Shown: positions 10,237 through 22,500, numbered from the stretch's first letter. The stretch: DNA of 31,605 nt from Carex sylvatica (GCA_964058845.1 CAXKVR010000329.1:1-31605); one strand, 5' to 3'. Translations and numbers: made by a program. The notes: generated by a model from the sequence alone, not told the origin.

Positions 10237-12015
10237 CTATGCAAAAGCATTCTTCATATAGCAACAATTAACCAAATCCCTAAGAGCTTGGTAAATACTC
10301 TCCGTCTCACCATGCGACACATCTCCCGCAAAAAATTCATGCACAACCCCATCAATTTCAATAAACGAACAACCAGGCACTTTATTCTCATTTTGGTTTA
10401 TCATAAACCCTCTAATTGTTCTCACATCACTCCACATAGAACTAGCAGCGTACACATTAGACAACATCACATGGACCCCACAATTATTATTGCTATCCAG
10501 TTCTGCAATCTTATCAGCTGCATATTTGGCCATTTTAACTTCCCTGCTTGACCTACATGCAAAAAGTAGGGAACGCCAAATAACTGTATCGGGTAATATC
10601 GGCATGTTCTCTATAAATTCATACGCCTCTTGTATAAGCTTTGCCCGACCTAACAAATCAACCATGCACCCAAAGTGTGCGATCTTTGGTCTAAGGTTGT
10701 ATACTTTACACATACGATCAAAATAAAAGTATCCTCTTTGAAGAAAACCAGCATGACTACAAGCTGATAACACACCCAAAAGGGTAACCTCATTTGGCAT
10801 CACTTCACCTTCCCTCTCCATTTGTTCAAACAAATGGAGAGCTTCTGTACAATATCCATTCATGGCCATACCAGATATCATACTAGTCCAAGAGAAAACA
10901 TCACGTGCAGTTAACTCTAAGAAGACTTGGTATCCTTCTTTGGTATCACCGCACTTAGAGTACATATCAATTAATGCATTTTGCACAGTGAGCACCTTGT
11001 CTAGTCCATGAATATTGCAATATGCATGAATGTGCCTTCCTTGATTAAGTGCGCCCGTTTGTGCACACGAAGAAATAACTGAGGCCATAGTGGCATCATC
11101 TGGTGTAACCCTAGCCACTTGCATCTGCCTGAATAACTCCACGGCTTTCCTATGTTTGCCAAATTGCACATATCCTGAAATCAGTGCACCCCAACAAACC
11201 ACATTTCTGTTGGGAATTCCATCAAACACCACATGTGCATCTTTTGTAAAGCCACATTGTGCATACATACTAACCAAGGCTGAGCCCAGATAATTATTCA
11301 AATCAAACCCATTAACAGCAATTAAAGTATGGATTTGTTTACCGGCTTTCCCTAACCTTAGTTTTGCACATGCAATTAGGGCATTTATTGGCGACACCTC
11401 ATCAATTTGTACCAACCCATTGACCATTTTGGTAAATACCAACAATGCTTCCTCAAACAGTTTATTATCCAAATAACCCGAAACCATACTATTCCAAGAA
11501 ACTATGTCGCGAGTCCCGTCTGGGGCAGTATTAAAAACCCGTTCTGACAGACCCGTTAAGCCGTATGAAAAATACATGCCAATTAGGGAGTTAAGAACAA
11601 AGGTATTGGATTCAAAGCCTAATTTGAGATTCAATGAATGGACCTGCTCACCTTGTTTGAGGAAAGAGTGGGGGGAGATGGACTTAAGAGTCGTGCTGAT
11701 GGAGTAGGTGTCAGGCATGATGTTATGCTTATGGATCAGAGAGAAGAGAAAGAAAGAGAGTGAAGGGCATCGGCCTTTAGACAGAGAATTGAGAAGAGAG
11801 TTGAATAGGCACAGATTTGATGGTTGTAAGAGGTGGGAAGTAATGGAGAAAGAGAAGAACTGCAAGAGTTGTTTACGGGTAGAAATGGAGTTTGACAAGA
11901 GAAATTGAAGGGAGGGTTTAGTATTAAGCTTTGAGGTGGAGTATAGCATTCCACAGAGAAGGTGATACGGTGGGAAAATTTTAGATCCCATAGGAATGAA
12001 ACAATTTAGATACAT
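10237..12015 (-). CDS. Pentatricopeptide repeat protein, PLS class with E and E+ motifs
   Basis: A single uninterrupted frame of 592 residues from ATG at 12013-12015, as usual for intronless plant PPR genes. A second Met at residue 9 (MGSKIF) is an alternative start. The first ~70 residues are rich in Ser, Leu and Thr with few acidic residues, consistent with an organellar transit peptide. About ten P/L/S repeats follow, with typical phrases such as DIVSWNSMVSGY, NALIDMYSKCG, DVFSWTSMISGMAMNG and LLGVLSACSHAG. The C-terminus has an E motif (about 475-545) and an E+ motif (GCSFIEIDGVVHEFFAGD, from 548). It ends at YMKNAFA with no DYW deaminase domain. Proteins of this class bind specific organellar transcripts and usually help C-to-U editing with a separate DYW protein. 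The target and orthologue cannot be named. No frame damage is seen. Confidence 0.93.
   Translation of the reverse strand: MYLNCFIPMGSKIFPPYHLLCGMLYSTSKLNTKPSLQFLLSNSISTRKQLLQFFSFSITSHLLQPSNLCLFNSLLNSLSKGRCPSLSFFLFSLIHKHNIMPDTYSISTTLKSISPHSFLKQGEQVHSLNLKLGFESNTFVLNSLIGMYFSYGLTGLSERVFNTAPDGTRDIVSWNSMVSGYLDNKLFEEALLVFTKMVNGLVQIDEVSPINALIACAKLRLGKAGKQIHTLIAVNGFDLNNYLGSALVSMYAQCGFTKDAHVVFDGIPNRNVVCWGALISGYVQFGKHRKAVELFRQMQVARVTPDDATMASVISSCAQTGALNQGRHIHAYCNIHGLDKVLTVQNALIDMYSKCGDTKEGYQVFLELTARDVFSWTSMISGMAMNGYCTEALHLFEQMEREGEVMPNEVTLLGVLSACSHAGFLQRGYFYFDRMCKVYNLRPKIAHFGCMVDLLGRAKLIQEAYEFIENMPILPDTVIWRSLLFACRSSREVKMAKYAADKIAELDSNNNCGVHVMLSNVYAASSMWSDVRTIRGFMINQNENKVPGCSFIEIDGVVHEFFAGDVSHGETESIYQALRDLVNCCYMKNAFA
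10814..10841. repeat. Perfect 13-bp palindrome inside the PPR coding region
   Basis: CTCTCCATTTGTT and its exact reverse complement are separated by two bases. On the coding strand it spells the repeat phrase LFEQMER. Codon choice around a common PPR phrase is enough to explain it, though the mRNA could form a tight hairpin here. Confidence 0.7.
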
Positions 12016-14764
12016 TTAGTATTCAAGCAATAATTCCACCAGAGGGAAACAGTGTAATACAAAATATCAGCTCAAACTTGATTATCAATAGCTTAAATTT
12101 CGTTAGCCATACTAATCAGAGCAGGATTAGGTATATATTTTGGATTGTGCAAGAAAACCCACCGAACCAAATTGCTGATTTCAGCACTGAAAAAGATCAG
12201 TGGAGTGCTCGAGACGAGGAACAAGTAGATGCTCTCTCCGAGAAGGCCTTGATTTTAAAGCGGGGAAAACTGAAAGAGTTTTGAAAAAGGAAGTTGAGAG
12301 CGATCAAAACCCTAGGTTTTCATGCTCCCTGCAGGCTGCAGTTCAGCCTCCCGCGCGGAATAAGAAAGGGATTTGAGAGAAGAGACGAGTTTGGATGCGG
12401 ACCGGCTGATCGAAATCCGCACGAATATTAAAGAGATCCGTAAGTTCTTATCTCGCCAGATTCTGATTGAATGGTCCAGATTCAAATTCAATGTTTACCT
12501 TGGAGGATCTAAACTCATAATCCAATGCGTTGGAAAAGGATCCCGACTGTGTTATATTCATTTTCTACTCATTAAAAAAACAACAATAAATTTAAAAAAT
12601 ATAAAAAAATTTATCTCTAAATATATTTTTATGGTTTTTAAATCCGCCAAGTTCATGATAAAATTTACTTTTTAAAAAGCAGTTTTTTGTCTGTCCTTGC
12701 CAGAATTTTTTATTTCTATTCCACATCACAAAAAATAATGTTCGATTATAAAATTAGACAACACTATATTAATATTTGTGACGGAATGCATGCATTTTAA
12801 TTCCGATTAAATGCGCAAGCTCAATTTGACATAAAGATATTCAAAATACGGAGATGAAGTAATCGAACACAACGGCATCATTTATATGTTCAGATGTTCT
12901 TTTAGATGTATGTGTTCATAGGATATACATATTACTGTGCGTGTTTAGTTTGTTTATAACTAAGTGATTTCTAAAATATTTTTTATCTAATTTTATGTAA
13001 TAGCTAATTTGTAACTTTTAGATTAATAAAATCATCTGTCAAAAAAAAAAATTATTCTCTCGTCAAATATACTTGTAAATAAATCAGTCAATTATCTGAA
13101 TGCAAACGTGCAGTCAGACTGATGAGGCAGCTGTCTTTCTTCTTCTATTAGTTTCAGCCCTTTTCAGAACTGTAACAGTTATATCTTTATATTAGCAAAA
13201 CATAGAGAAACAAAACTAAAAAATATATATATATATACATATTAAAGCATAAAATGCATAATATGTGATAGTAAAATTTGAAATAAAATCTTCACAATCA
13301 CAAAGATAGAATTCTAAGTGCTAAACTACAAAAGCACATTTAACACTTTATGAGGAGATAGATCATATAAAGACTTAAAAATTCTATGAAATTTTAATAT
13401 ACGTTATTGAAAATTTAAAATCATAAGAACAGCTATGCAAAGTCTGTAGATCACAAAAGTGTGACTTCGGTACAAAAATAATTATTATTGAGAAAAGAAC
13501 TTTCCTATCGGCTAGGAAACAACAACAGTCCTGTCAGCAATTTTTCCAGCTGATTGCAAAAAAATTGTTTTCATTACAGCCAATGGTTATCAGCACGCTT
13601 TGAAATGGTACAATGGTAGAGATCTTCAGCCTCTCCCACAAAACTCTCTCCTCCAGTCCGATAATATACAAATTATCTTAAAAATACTAACCTCACAAAT
13701 TTTAGCTTTAGAGCATCTCCATCGACTTGCAATTACGCTTGCAAAAGACGACGTGACATTTCAAATTCGCAAGACACCGATGGAGACAAGATTTCAAAAA
13801 CGCAAGTTTGCAAAGCCCTTGCAAATCGTTGAAAATAACAAATCGCGCACTCAACGGAAAGATTCTCGCTGCTCTTCCCCTACCCGTACCCATTTCATCA
13901 TCCATGGACTATTCCGTTGTCTCTCATTTTCGCCATTGGTGACCGCTGTTTTTCCCCTCATCGTTCACCTAGCTCGAGAGCGCCTCTCATGGAAGCCATG
14001 GCCACGACTCAGCTCTTTTTCCCTTCCGGTATCCCGTGACTTCTCCAATAGAACCCTACTAGCCACGACTCAGCTCTTTTCCCCTCCCGGTATTCCTTCT
14101 TTAGACTTTTCCACCTAACAAACCCCATTAGGATTTTTCTTGTGCTCAAGTAGCTCGAGGCCGATCAGAGGGCGAAGGGGGAAGGCTATCGCCGGCCTAG
14201 CTTTGGGGTCGATCGAGCCATCCAAGACCAATTTGGAGCAAATCCCGGTAAGGCAAAGGAAACCTCCATTTTTTTGTGTCTTTGCTCTCTTTCGAGCTGT
14301 TGTCATGTGCGGACTGAGTCCTCCTTTTAAAACTCAGTATTCCTGACATGACTACAACTATACACTCTGCCTACCCCAAAGAAAAAAGAAATAACTAACG
14401 GATTGTGCAGATCATCTAATAGTTGCGGTTTTGCTTTAGCAATTACCACTACCTTCTCTTTTGCTCTTTTGATGTGTGACAATATGATATACTATACCAA
14501 TTTCAAATTGTGAAAAACAGTGTTTCTCATGAACTAAACCCAACACCGTTCCCCAATGTTGTTTGATATGCCAGTGACAAAACCTAGATTTACGGTAAAT
14601 TTATCTATAGCATAGAGCGTAAACATGAACATTAGTAAAAGAGAATTTGTAGGGAACATTTACTACAATTATTTCATGTCACAGCCTAACCTACATGAAT
14701 GGATACAATAAATATATATCAACCAGCCCCTAGTGCAAACATTCGCTACACAACTGGCACATTA
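12016..14764. other. Intergenic region between the PPR and CNR6-like genes
   Basis: No gene is supported over about 2.7 kb. 12016-12360 is the PPR upstream region. 12540-13560 is very AT-rich, with a short TA microsatellite near 13223-13238. 13840-14340 is noticeably richer in G+C and open in two short plus-strand frames (13600-14118 and 14140-14346). Those frames have no recognisable domain or codon pattern. An 'AGAGCATCTCCA' phrase at about 13709, often seen at plant MITE ends, opens this block, but no matching right end was found. Confidence 0.5.
14001..14095. repeat. Direct repeat in the GC-richer block
   Basis: 'gccacgactcagctcttt' and its continuation 'cccttccggtat' at 14001-14032 recur at 14062-14093 with about three differences. 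The spacing of ~61 bp suggests a tandem duplication of which the second half has diverged. Confidence 0.75.
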
Positions 14765-17700
14765 TCACAAAGGCTGCATCTCCAAATCTACGTGTTCATT
14801 GTTGTGGACCCTGCTGTCAGAGGAAGATTCAGTGTTCATCTGGTTTGCATTCATTTCTTGAACTGGAGGAGGGTTGACTACAGTCATAGGACTGGCCGAG
14901 TTGTCAGATAGACGGTTCTTCATTTCTCGATGCTCCTGGCATATGGCGCACCAATGCATGCAACAGTGCACGGCACATGGATCACATGGGGAATTCTGAC
15001 AAAAAATGTTAACACAGTTACAAAGTAGGTTCATAAATGACATCCTTACCCCACACCCCCTCAGCCTCCCCGCAATAAAAAAATATATGTGTTTCATTAC
15101 AAGGGGTTAGGTTATAAGGACACAACTTCTTTGACAACTTTTGCAATACTTATCAAAATTAGAAATTAAAAACAATATATATGTTCTTTGTAATTTAGAC
15201 ATGCCGCATATCAAATTTGGTGAAATTTAAGACCAATCAGTCGTACATCAAGCAAATTTAAAAAATTAATTGGTCACTTTTATTGACATTTGATCAGTAC
15301 CCAGAGGATTTTAAAATTATCTGAATTTGATACATGACTTACCTAAATGATTAAGAACACAACTATAAATTTTTTGTTTTGCGTGACAATTTTGACATCA
15401 TTGTCATATATACCTTCCCTTCATTTACAGACTTCCAAATCTTTATTCTTGCTTTCTTTTCTTTTTTGGATTTTCTGGTACCTTTCAATTTTTCAAAGCA
15501 GATCCTGGATTTTGTTAAGCTGGCATTTCATGAAAAAGTTGTGCTTTATTCCATAATAGACAAAGTTTACTACTACCTACTTTCCAGCATCAATTACTAA
15601 TAAGGAATCCATGCCTTTTTCTTCGTAAACAACTGATATAGATACAAGTATAATAGGTATTGGAACAGGTAAGTTATAAAAATTGTCTTACCTTAAGATG
15701 GTATTTCTTCTGGAGAGATTGTCGGAATAAGCCAGTATAAATACCGCACATCCACCAACTAAAAACTAGACCTTCTCCTATGAGAAAAGAAGTTCTTGGA
15801 TCTATTCCATGGAATACTGCAGTTGCTATTGCAAGAGCTATTCCACCTTCTACGCAAAAGGCATGGCATAAGCAAGGCTTCGTCCATGGTATATCCTCTC
15901 TCATTCTCTCCACATTTCGACCAAATAGCACACATGGGCAGAAGAGTCCAGTCCAGCCTAGAGGGGGTTGGGGGTTTAAGGGAATGTTAAGGGTATAATA
16001 AATAATCATATGAATTTGTGTTTGTAATCTGCTAATCTAAACAGGTACTTAACCTGACTGGTACACAGTGACTTGCAAACACTTCTAGAGATACAATTGA
16101 GCTCTATTCAGCTTAAAAATATATGCCCATTTACAAACTAACAGAAAATAGGTACATATATCGAGGTTCAATTTTACTATGCTGTGATTTCACTGTACTG
16201 GGTTGCCTTGGAACCCTCCAACTTGATCAGGAGACCTAAAGTTGGGCCAGGTCAGCTCCTATGTGAGACCTGGTCAAGCAGGAGTTGGGCTACAAAGGAT
16301 AATTTATTTATTCTTACAATAATTTAAGAAAATTATGGATTTTTACCAATTTCAACAAAGCAAGATTTATACTTGTATAGATTTTTCATCTAAATTGATA
16401 AAAGCGAAACACATCTGTGGAAATATGTTGATTTCAAACAAAAATATATCCTGATAATGCTACCATCTCAACTATCGAGAACTAGTCATGCAATATAGCT
16501 GCAATTGCATGAACAACCAGCATAGCATAATTTGAAAAGACATTACATGGAGAAATTAAGAAAAAATGTACTTACAACTGTCAGTGTCGTGCATGCAGTC
16601 AAAGATACTGCTAGTCCAGGGCTCGTCAGATGGTGGGGAATAGCTCTCTGGTAGCGTCTGCCCACATTCACTGCAACGCCTCCCGTCCAACTATTTTTTT
16701 ACATTAAAAAAAGAGTCGATGAAAAAGAAACACAGTTAAGAGAAGCATATTGTGGGAAAATTAAAAATGGGGATGTTTCACGCATACCATTGGAAAAAAC
16801 CAATATAGTGAATATACTTTGTGATATCAGAGTATATAAATATTTTAGAAGCAGCAGAAATATCACGCATAACTGTAAGAAACATGAGAAATATCATTTT
16901 TACCAGGGGCCCAGAAGTAAGCACTGGGGAAAGGGCTAAGCATTCCCCCCCTCCCCCCCAATGAACTGAAAGTTTTCCATTTTATCCTTTTATATTTTTT
17001 TACAAAATTCTTACCATTAGGCCCCCCTCATATAATGAAGTTACATGAACCCCCAAAAATCTCAATTTTCTAATTCCACCCCAGAATTCTTTACCCTCTC
17101 TTCCCATGAAGGAGGCTATGAAGGTAGGGGCTTCATATTTTCTATTCTCACTGGATGTATAAGATATTTTCCATTTTGTGCAGCTCCGTGAAAATTTTGC
17201 ATTTTCATAAATTTAAAATTTATCTATGTTAAATCCATATAATTCTGGGAAAAAGTAATTCTCTGAGGGTATAACTGTAAGAATATAGTGTGCATATCCA
17301 AACTTTGAAAATAATGTCTTTGTACTGAACTCTTGTCTTTTTATTTGTTAAAAAAATTTACTACTCATCGAAAATAAAAACAGCTATTAAATGATTTGGT
17401 AGTAGTCACATAACAGAAGTCACACGCTGCAACTCACTGGCAAAAAGTTGAAATTGGAACTCACTTTTAGTTAGTACATCTAATTGGAATCCTGGCTGTC
17501 CATGGTATTAGAAAAGGGTACATAAGGAAAGACTAACAATTACTGATTTTCACTTTTCATAACAAAATAACCAGTCTTCCAATTGCTAAATTGAGGCTCA
17601 AATCTGAGTAATGAATGTAAACGGCACAAAGTACAAACCCACAAATCACAAGCGATAGTAGATAAAAATATATGAGCAAAAAAAAAAATTAACTACAATT

Positions 17701-17842
17701 GAGTATTAGACAATTAACGCGAAAACAATGAAAATATGTTGAACCTGAGGGACATGAACGGGGAGGTTGAGCTCTCCTGGTCTGATGTCCTCTAATGGCG
17801 CCTCCGCCTGATCTTTTGTTAGCTTTACATACCTCTCCGGCA

Positions 17843-17843
<1 letters not shown>
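14765..17843 (-). CDS. CNR6: CNR6-like PLAC8 domain protein
   Basis: Four exons: 17843-17745, 16690-16576, 15957-15692 and 14995-14765. They total 711 nt, 236 residues, with GT-AG introns and consistent phases; the introns are 1054, 618 and 696 bp. The conserved start MPERYVKLTKDQ was chosen, but an in-frame ATG at 17996 would add 51 residues (see findings). Features are a CSECGQTLPE Cys pair (39-42), the PLAC8 hallmark WTGLFCPCVLFGRN (73-86), a CLCHAFCVEGG segment, two hydrophobic stretches (ALAIATAVFHG and LVFSWWMCGIYTG), then CDPCAVHCCMHWCAICQEHRE and a polar acidic tail ending DLEMQPL. Length and order match the plant cell number regulator 6 group. PLAC8 proteins are small membrane proteins; relatives affect organ size or metal transport, but this member's function is not established by sequence. 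The segment SIFDC at 61-65 departs from the GIFGC I recall for the group. Confidence 0.92.
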
Positions 17844-17850
<7 letters not shown>

Positions 17851-17873
<23 letters not shown>

Positions 17874-17876
17874 CTC
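17851..17876 (-). repeat. (GA)13 microsatellite in the CNR6-like 5' leader
   Basis: Thirteen TC units on the plus strand read as GA in the transcript, ending just before the conserved ATG at 17843. GA-rich leaders are common in plants and may bind GAGA-type factors. Here the tract lies in an open frame continuous with the coding region. Confidence 0.85.
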
Positions 17877-18030
17877 CTCGTGTCGGTTACAATGACCTCC
17901 TACTCTCCTAGTAGAAAGTAACTGTAGTTGCAAATCAGGAGATCTGAAGCAAAGTGCTCTTCTCGTTCTCGCTCTAGAAGTTAATATCCTCTCCATTTGA
18001 GTCTAGTAGAACGGGGTCATGGATGCTTCA

Positions 18031-18315
18031 GGTAACTCAAAGTTTGAGTTTGGATCCCGACCGTCCGATCAGAAGGATCTGGACCAATCCAGTTTAAAGC
18101 AGTGTTTTAAAAAAAAAATACTGTTTAGACCTGATTAATTGTTGGCACAACTAAACTGTTATCAATTTTTTCTGAATATAACTGATTATTCTTGATTAAT
18201 TATTTAACGATACCATGTCCATCCATGAGCGTGTACCATTATTTACAACAATTTTTTGAAAGCACGGGCCTTTAATATTCGTGAGTTCGGATCTAAATTC
18301 AAAATTTGAGTTACC
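18031..18315. mobile_element. Small MITE with 21-bp terminal inverted repeats
   Basis: 18031-18051 (beginning GGTAACTCAAAGTTTGA) and the reverse complement of 18295-18315 agree at 19 of 21 positions. The ~285-bp element has no coding capacity. Its left end is similar over about 45 bp to 3646-3690, so the family is present at least twice in the window. Target-site duplications were not convincingly found. Confidence 0.7.
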
Positions 18316-19276
18316 TTACTTGATAAGTTGATATTGAATTGGGTTCGGTCAGGATAAAAGAAAAATTAATAGCATTTATTTTCTTTTATGCCGCGCACAT
18401 ATTGTAAAATCAAATAATGCCACATGTAATTTATTCGTTACACGAAATAAAAAATTCTATGTTAAAATCCATACCCGACCGAAAGAAAATCTCGTTTTAG
18501 ACGAAATTGGATGCATGTCATTCAAAATTTTGAAATTATATTTTTTTTTCATTGTATTTCAAACTCATCGGATATAATCTTCTAAATTTATTATATTTTC
18601 TATAACAATTATATTTATAGAAAATTATCTTTTTATCGTTATGCTTAACAAAAACGTACTGATGTTCACTGTAGCATTTAAAATAAAAATAAAACTTTAC
18701 CATAGTTTTTTTTTTTTTTTGGAAATTCGATTCACTAATATTTCAAACGCATCACACATAATCTTCTAAATCTATTATATTTTCTATAAAAATTTATGTT
18801 TATAATTTTTTTTATTAGTAACAGTTGAAGAATTAGAGATCAAACCACTCAACTATTTAATATCCACAAAAGATTAATACCCTTTCAGTTTCGAACTTCG
18901 TGTCGCATTTGAATTGTTTGAACATAGATGTTTTCAATGGTATTGGAATTTCATTTGACAAGTTGCGTTTTGTTTTAAAGAAATAATGTGCAATTAATTA
19001 TTACAAGGTCATTAATAGAAATAATAAAGGCTCTCCAAAGTCCAAACGCGAACGGGAAATGAAGCGCATTATAAAACGCGCTCGCCCCGCGTTGGACGAT
19101 TTTATTTGGGCTTCTCTGGAGCCCAGAATACCGGAATCCGGACCCAGCGGCCCAAACAATGCGACACGAAGTTCCCAAACGCGAGAAGCACAGAAATCAG
19201 AGGAATCTCTCTTTGCACAGCAGGGGTGGCCCGATGAATTTTGTCCGATGTCCGTCCTTATCCGTTAGATTCTCTT

Positions 19277-19333
19277 TAAGATTCGTGTAAACAACTCAAG
19301 ATTAATGCGAATTGAGGTTACACGAGTCTTGAT
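19277..19333. repeat. Imperfect hairpin upstream of MSH4
   Basis: AAGATTCGTGTAAACAACTC and the reverse complement of the segment ending at 19333 (AAGACTCGTGTAACCTCAAT) pair imperfectly around a short loop. It could be a MITE remnant or a chance structure. Confidence 0.5.
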
Positions 19334-19488
19334 GTCAATCGGACGGCTTCAATCGGTTACTTTACATAATTTAGTCATATGACCATCGGACTGCTCCCAC
19401 CACTCTTTGCACTGGCGGGAACCGTACCGTCAGACTTGGCCAGTACAACACCCACAACCACAACTCCACAAGGCCCCAGTCACCCTCG

Positions 19489-19491
<3 letters not shown>

Positions 19492-19521
<30 letters not shown>
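19492..19521 (+). promoter_or_regulatory. CT microsatellite just upstream of the MSH4 start
   Basis: About 15 CT units end 26 bases before the MSH4 ATG. CT-rich tracts around plant transcription starts are common, so this probably lies in the core promoter or 5' UTR. Confidence 0.6.
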
Positions 19522-19522
<1 letters not shown>

Positions 19523-19547
19523 ATAAGTCTAACATAGTCGATCGGAC

Positions 19548-22500
19548 ATGGAAGAAGGGGATGCGGGTGGTGGAGGCGATCGATCAAGCTTTGTAATCGG
19601 TTTAATTGAGAATAGAGCAAAAGAAGTATATTTTCCCTTTCTACCTGTGACATCTCTCCTTCACTTATTTGATTGTTTAGATAATGCGTTCAGGCCTCTA
19701 AAAGTAAAAAAAATTAAATCTCTTCAAAAAACTTACATTGACAGTAGATGAAAAAAAAAGAGTCCATGAGTCAGCCTCAGTTACTCAGCGCCCATACTAA
19801 TTTTGCACTTCTTTTTCTTTGTTTCTGGTGATAAGCTTTCCTTTTTGTATTGCTGAGATTCAACTGTTCATTAGTTTAACAAATTGTGCATGTTTGTACT
19901 TCTGTACTTTAAGGTTGGTGTGGCAGCCTTGGATCTAAGATCAGCCTCTCTTCACCTCTCTCAATACATCGAAACAAGCCGTTCTTATCAGAATACAAAG
20001 ACTTTATTACATTTCTATGACCCGATGGTCATAATTGTCGCACCAGTTAAAATGGCACCAGATGGCATGTCAGGAGTCTCTGAACTAGTCGATAAGTATT
20101 TTCCTTCAAACAGAAAGGTTTTATATTGTTTACTATGAAATTATAGGAAATTACAGATTTTTTTTACTTTTTTCATATTTTTTTAACATTTTTGTGGTTA
20201 ATGATTTTTCTTAGGTTACAATGGCAAGAGGTTGTTTTGATGATACCAAGGTATATTTTCTGAAAGATCTTACTAGCTTATACCAGATAGGTACTGTACT
20301 TTAGTGCAGAAAATCAGGCCATGAATATAAAAACAAGAGGAAATCAATTAAACAAGTTCAACAATGAAAAACCGTGTCATTGTTGGTACAGTAGTTTTGC
20401 AATATATCATGAGACTTGTATGCTACCGCCACATGGTAGCAAACAATTATCCAATTGTTGCTAGATTGTCTATTTAATTGGCTTAATCATAATAATAATT
20501 CTGTGAAGGGTGCCACATTGGTTAAGAATTTATCAGCCAAAGAGCCATCAGTACTTGGATTGGATACATACCATAAGCAATACTATCTCTGCCTAGCTTC
20601 GGCTGCCGCTACTGTAAAATGGTAAAGTTAAAAAGTAGATACATATTTTGCTTAGATAGCAACCACCGTCTTATTTTGATTTGCATGTCAACTGAGCCAT
20701 TTTTTAACAAGCTTTTATTTTGTGATAGGACTGAGGCGGAGAAAGGCATAGTAGTCATGAACCACTCTCTAACGGTATTGTTTTGCATAACTCCCTGCAT
20801 ATCAATTTGGGCACTCAATTTCTCAGGCTATACTAATTTATTCTCAGGTAACATTCAATGGCTCATTCGACCATATGAACATTGATGCTACAAGGTACTT
20901 GTCATTATAATGCACCCATGAAATATCTGTAACTAATGTAAGATTATGGTAAGAACTTATTGGCTTTGTTTTACCAGTGTTAAAATTTTGGAATTAATTG
21001 AACCATTACACACCGAACTTTGGGGCACTAGCAACAAAAAGAAGAGTGTCTTTCAAATGCTAAAGACTACTAGGACTACTGGAGGGTACTTTCACTTTCT
21101 ACCATTTTTCTGTCTTTATTATAATTTGTAATTGTTTCTAGATTTATACATATTAGTATTTTCAGGACACGATTACTTAGAGCCAACCTACTTCAACCGC
21201 TAAAAGATTTAGAGACAATACATGCTCGCCTTGATTGCTTAGTATGCGTTACTTCTTCTTGTATTATATGATTTGAGAATTTTTGTTATATATATTATTG
21301 GTTGATTGTACCATCTTTTTCCCTTTAATAAAAGATATTTAATTTAGGACGAGCTTATGAGCAATGAAGAACTTTTCTTTGGGTTGACACAAGGTCTTCG
21401 CAAATTTCCAAAAGAGACAGGTAGGATTGAGTCGTACCAAATAACATGTAAAATGAAGTTGGTAAATAATAATTTCTCTGGGCCTCTGTTGGCAGATAAG
21501 GTGCTGTGTCATTTCTGCTTCAAGCCAAAGAAGGTGACAGATGAAGTGCTGAAGTCCCCAAATGGAAGAAAGAGCCAAATGCTTATCTCTGACATAATTG
21601 TTTTAAAGACTGCTTTGGATGCCTTGCCATTTCTATCTATGGTAAATGCGAGCACACAAATTTCTCTCAAACTACTTTTAAGTGCCTTTTCTTATCATGT
21701 AGTTATATAGTTACTGCATGCACTACTGTTATTCTTGCTTTCTGTGTATTGCCAAATTTTACTATTACTGGTACTGCTGCTGAGTCCCAACCTCTACATG
21801 ACCTGATAATAATATTGCATTAATGTCAGGTTTTAAAGGATGCAAAGAGCTCCCTTCTCTCCAACATTTTTAGGACCATCTGTGAAAATCCTAAATACTC
21901 TGAGATGAGAAACAGGTTCTTTCTTTTTTTCAGTCACTTTTCGCTCTTAACCCTGTTAATTGTTATGTTAGCTTAATTCACTCTTTATTATTTTCAAACC
22001 CTAGAATTGGTGAGGTAGTAGATGAAGACGCTGTGCATTCAAGGGCTACTTTTGTTGCATGGACCCAACAATGTTTTGCAATTAAAGCTGGTATAGATGG
22101 CCTTCTAGATGTGGCAAGGCGTTCATTTTGTGACACTAGTGAAGGTACTTATTGATTTTTATTTTTGTCTGTACTTTACATATGCTGAAGAAATTCCCTT
22201 AAAATTCTCTGTATATATTATATGCTATTAATCTTCAACCTTGTTAAAAATCTAACTTGCCTGAAAAAACCGTCGCTAAGTGCAGCTATACATGATCTAG
22301 CTACCAAGTACAGAGAAGACTTTAACATGCCAAATCTGAAAATACCATATAACAATCGGCAAGGGTTCTACTTCAGCATTCCTCAGAAGGAGATAAGTGG
22401 GAGGCTGCCAGATAAATTCATCCAGGTCTTGAGCTCTCTTCCTAATGAGCTCTGTAGTTTAATAAAAAGAGATATATCTTTACTGTCTGTGCCAGTTGTG

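Larger units (their letters stand above)
17844..19547. promoter_or_regulatory. Shared upstream region of divergent CNR6-like and MSH4 genes
   Basis: About 1.7 kb separates the two start codons. It contains the CNR6-like leader with the GA tract, a MITE (18031-18315), an AT-rich stretch with no other recognisable structure (18360-19000), a mixed stretch around 19020-19260, a hairpin (about 19277-19333) and a CT tract close to MSH4. No coding exon is supported; the short open frames at 18975-19268 on both strands carry no family signature. Confidence 0.55.

Noticed and set aside
12078..12284. 68-codon plus-strand open frame upstream of the PPR gene
   Set aside because: Short, without motif, and located in the antisense upstream region of an intact gene; not supported as coding.
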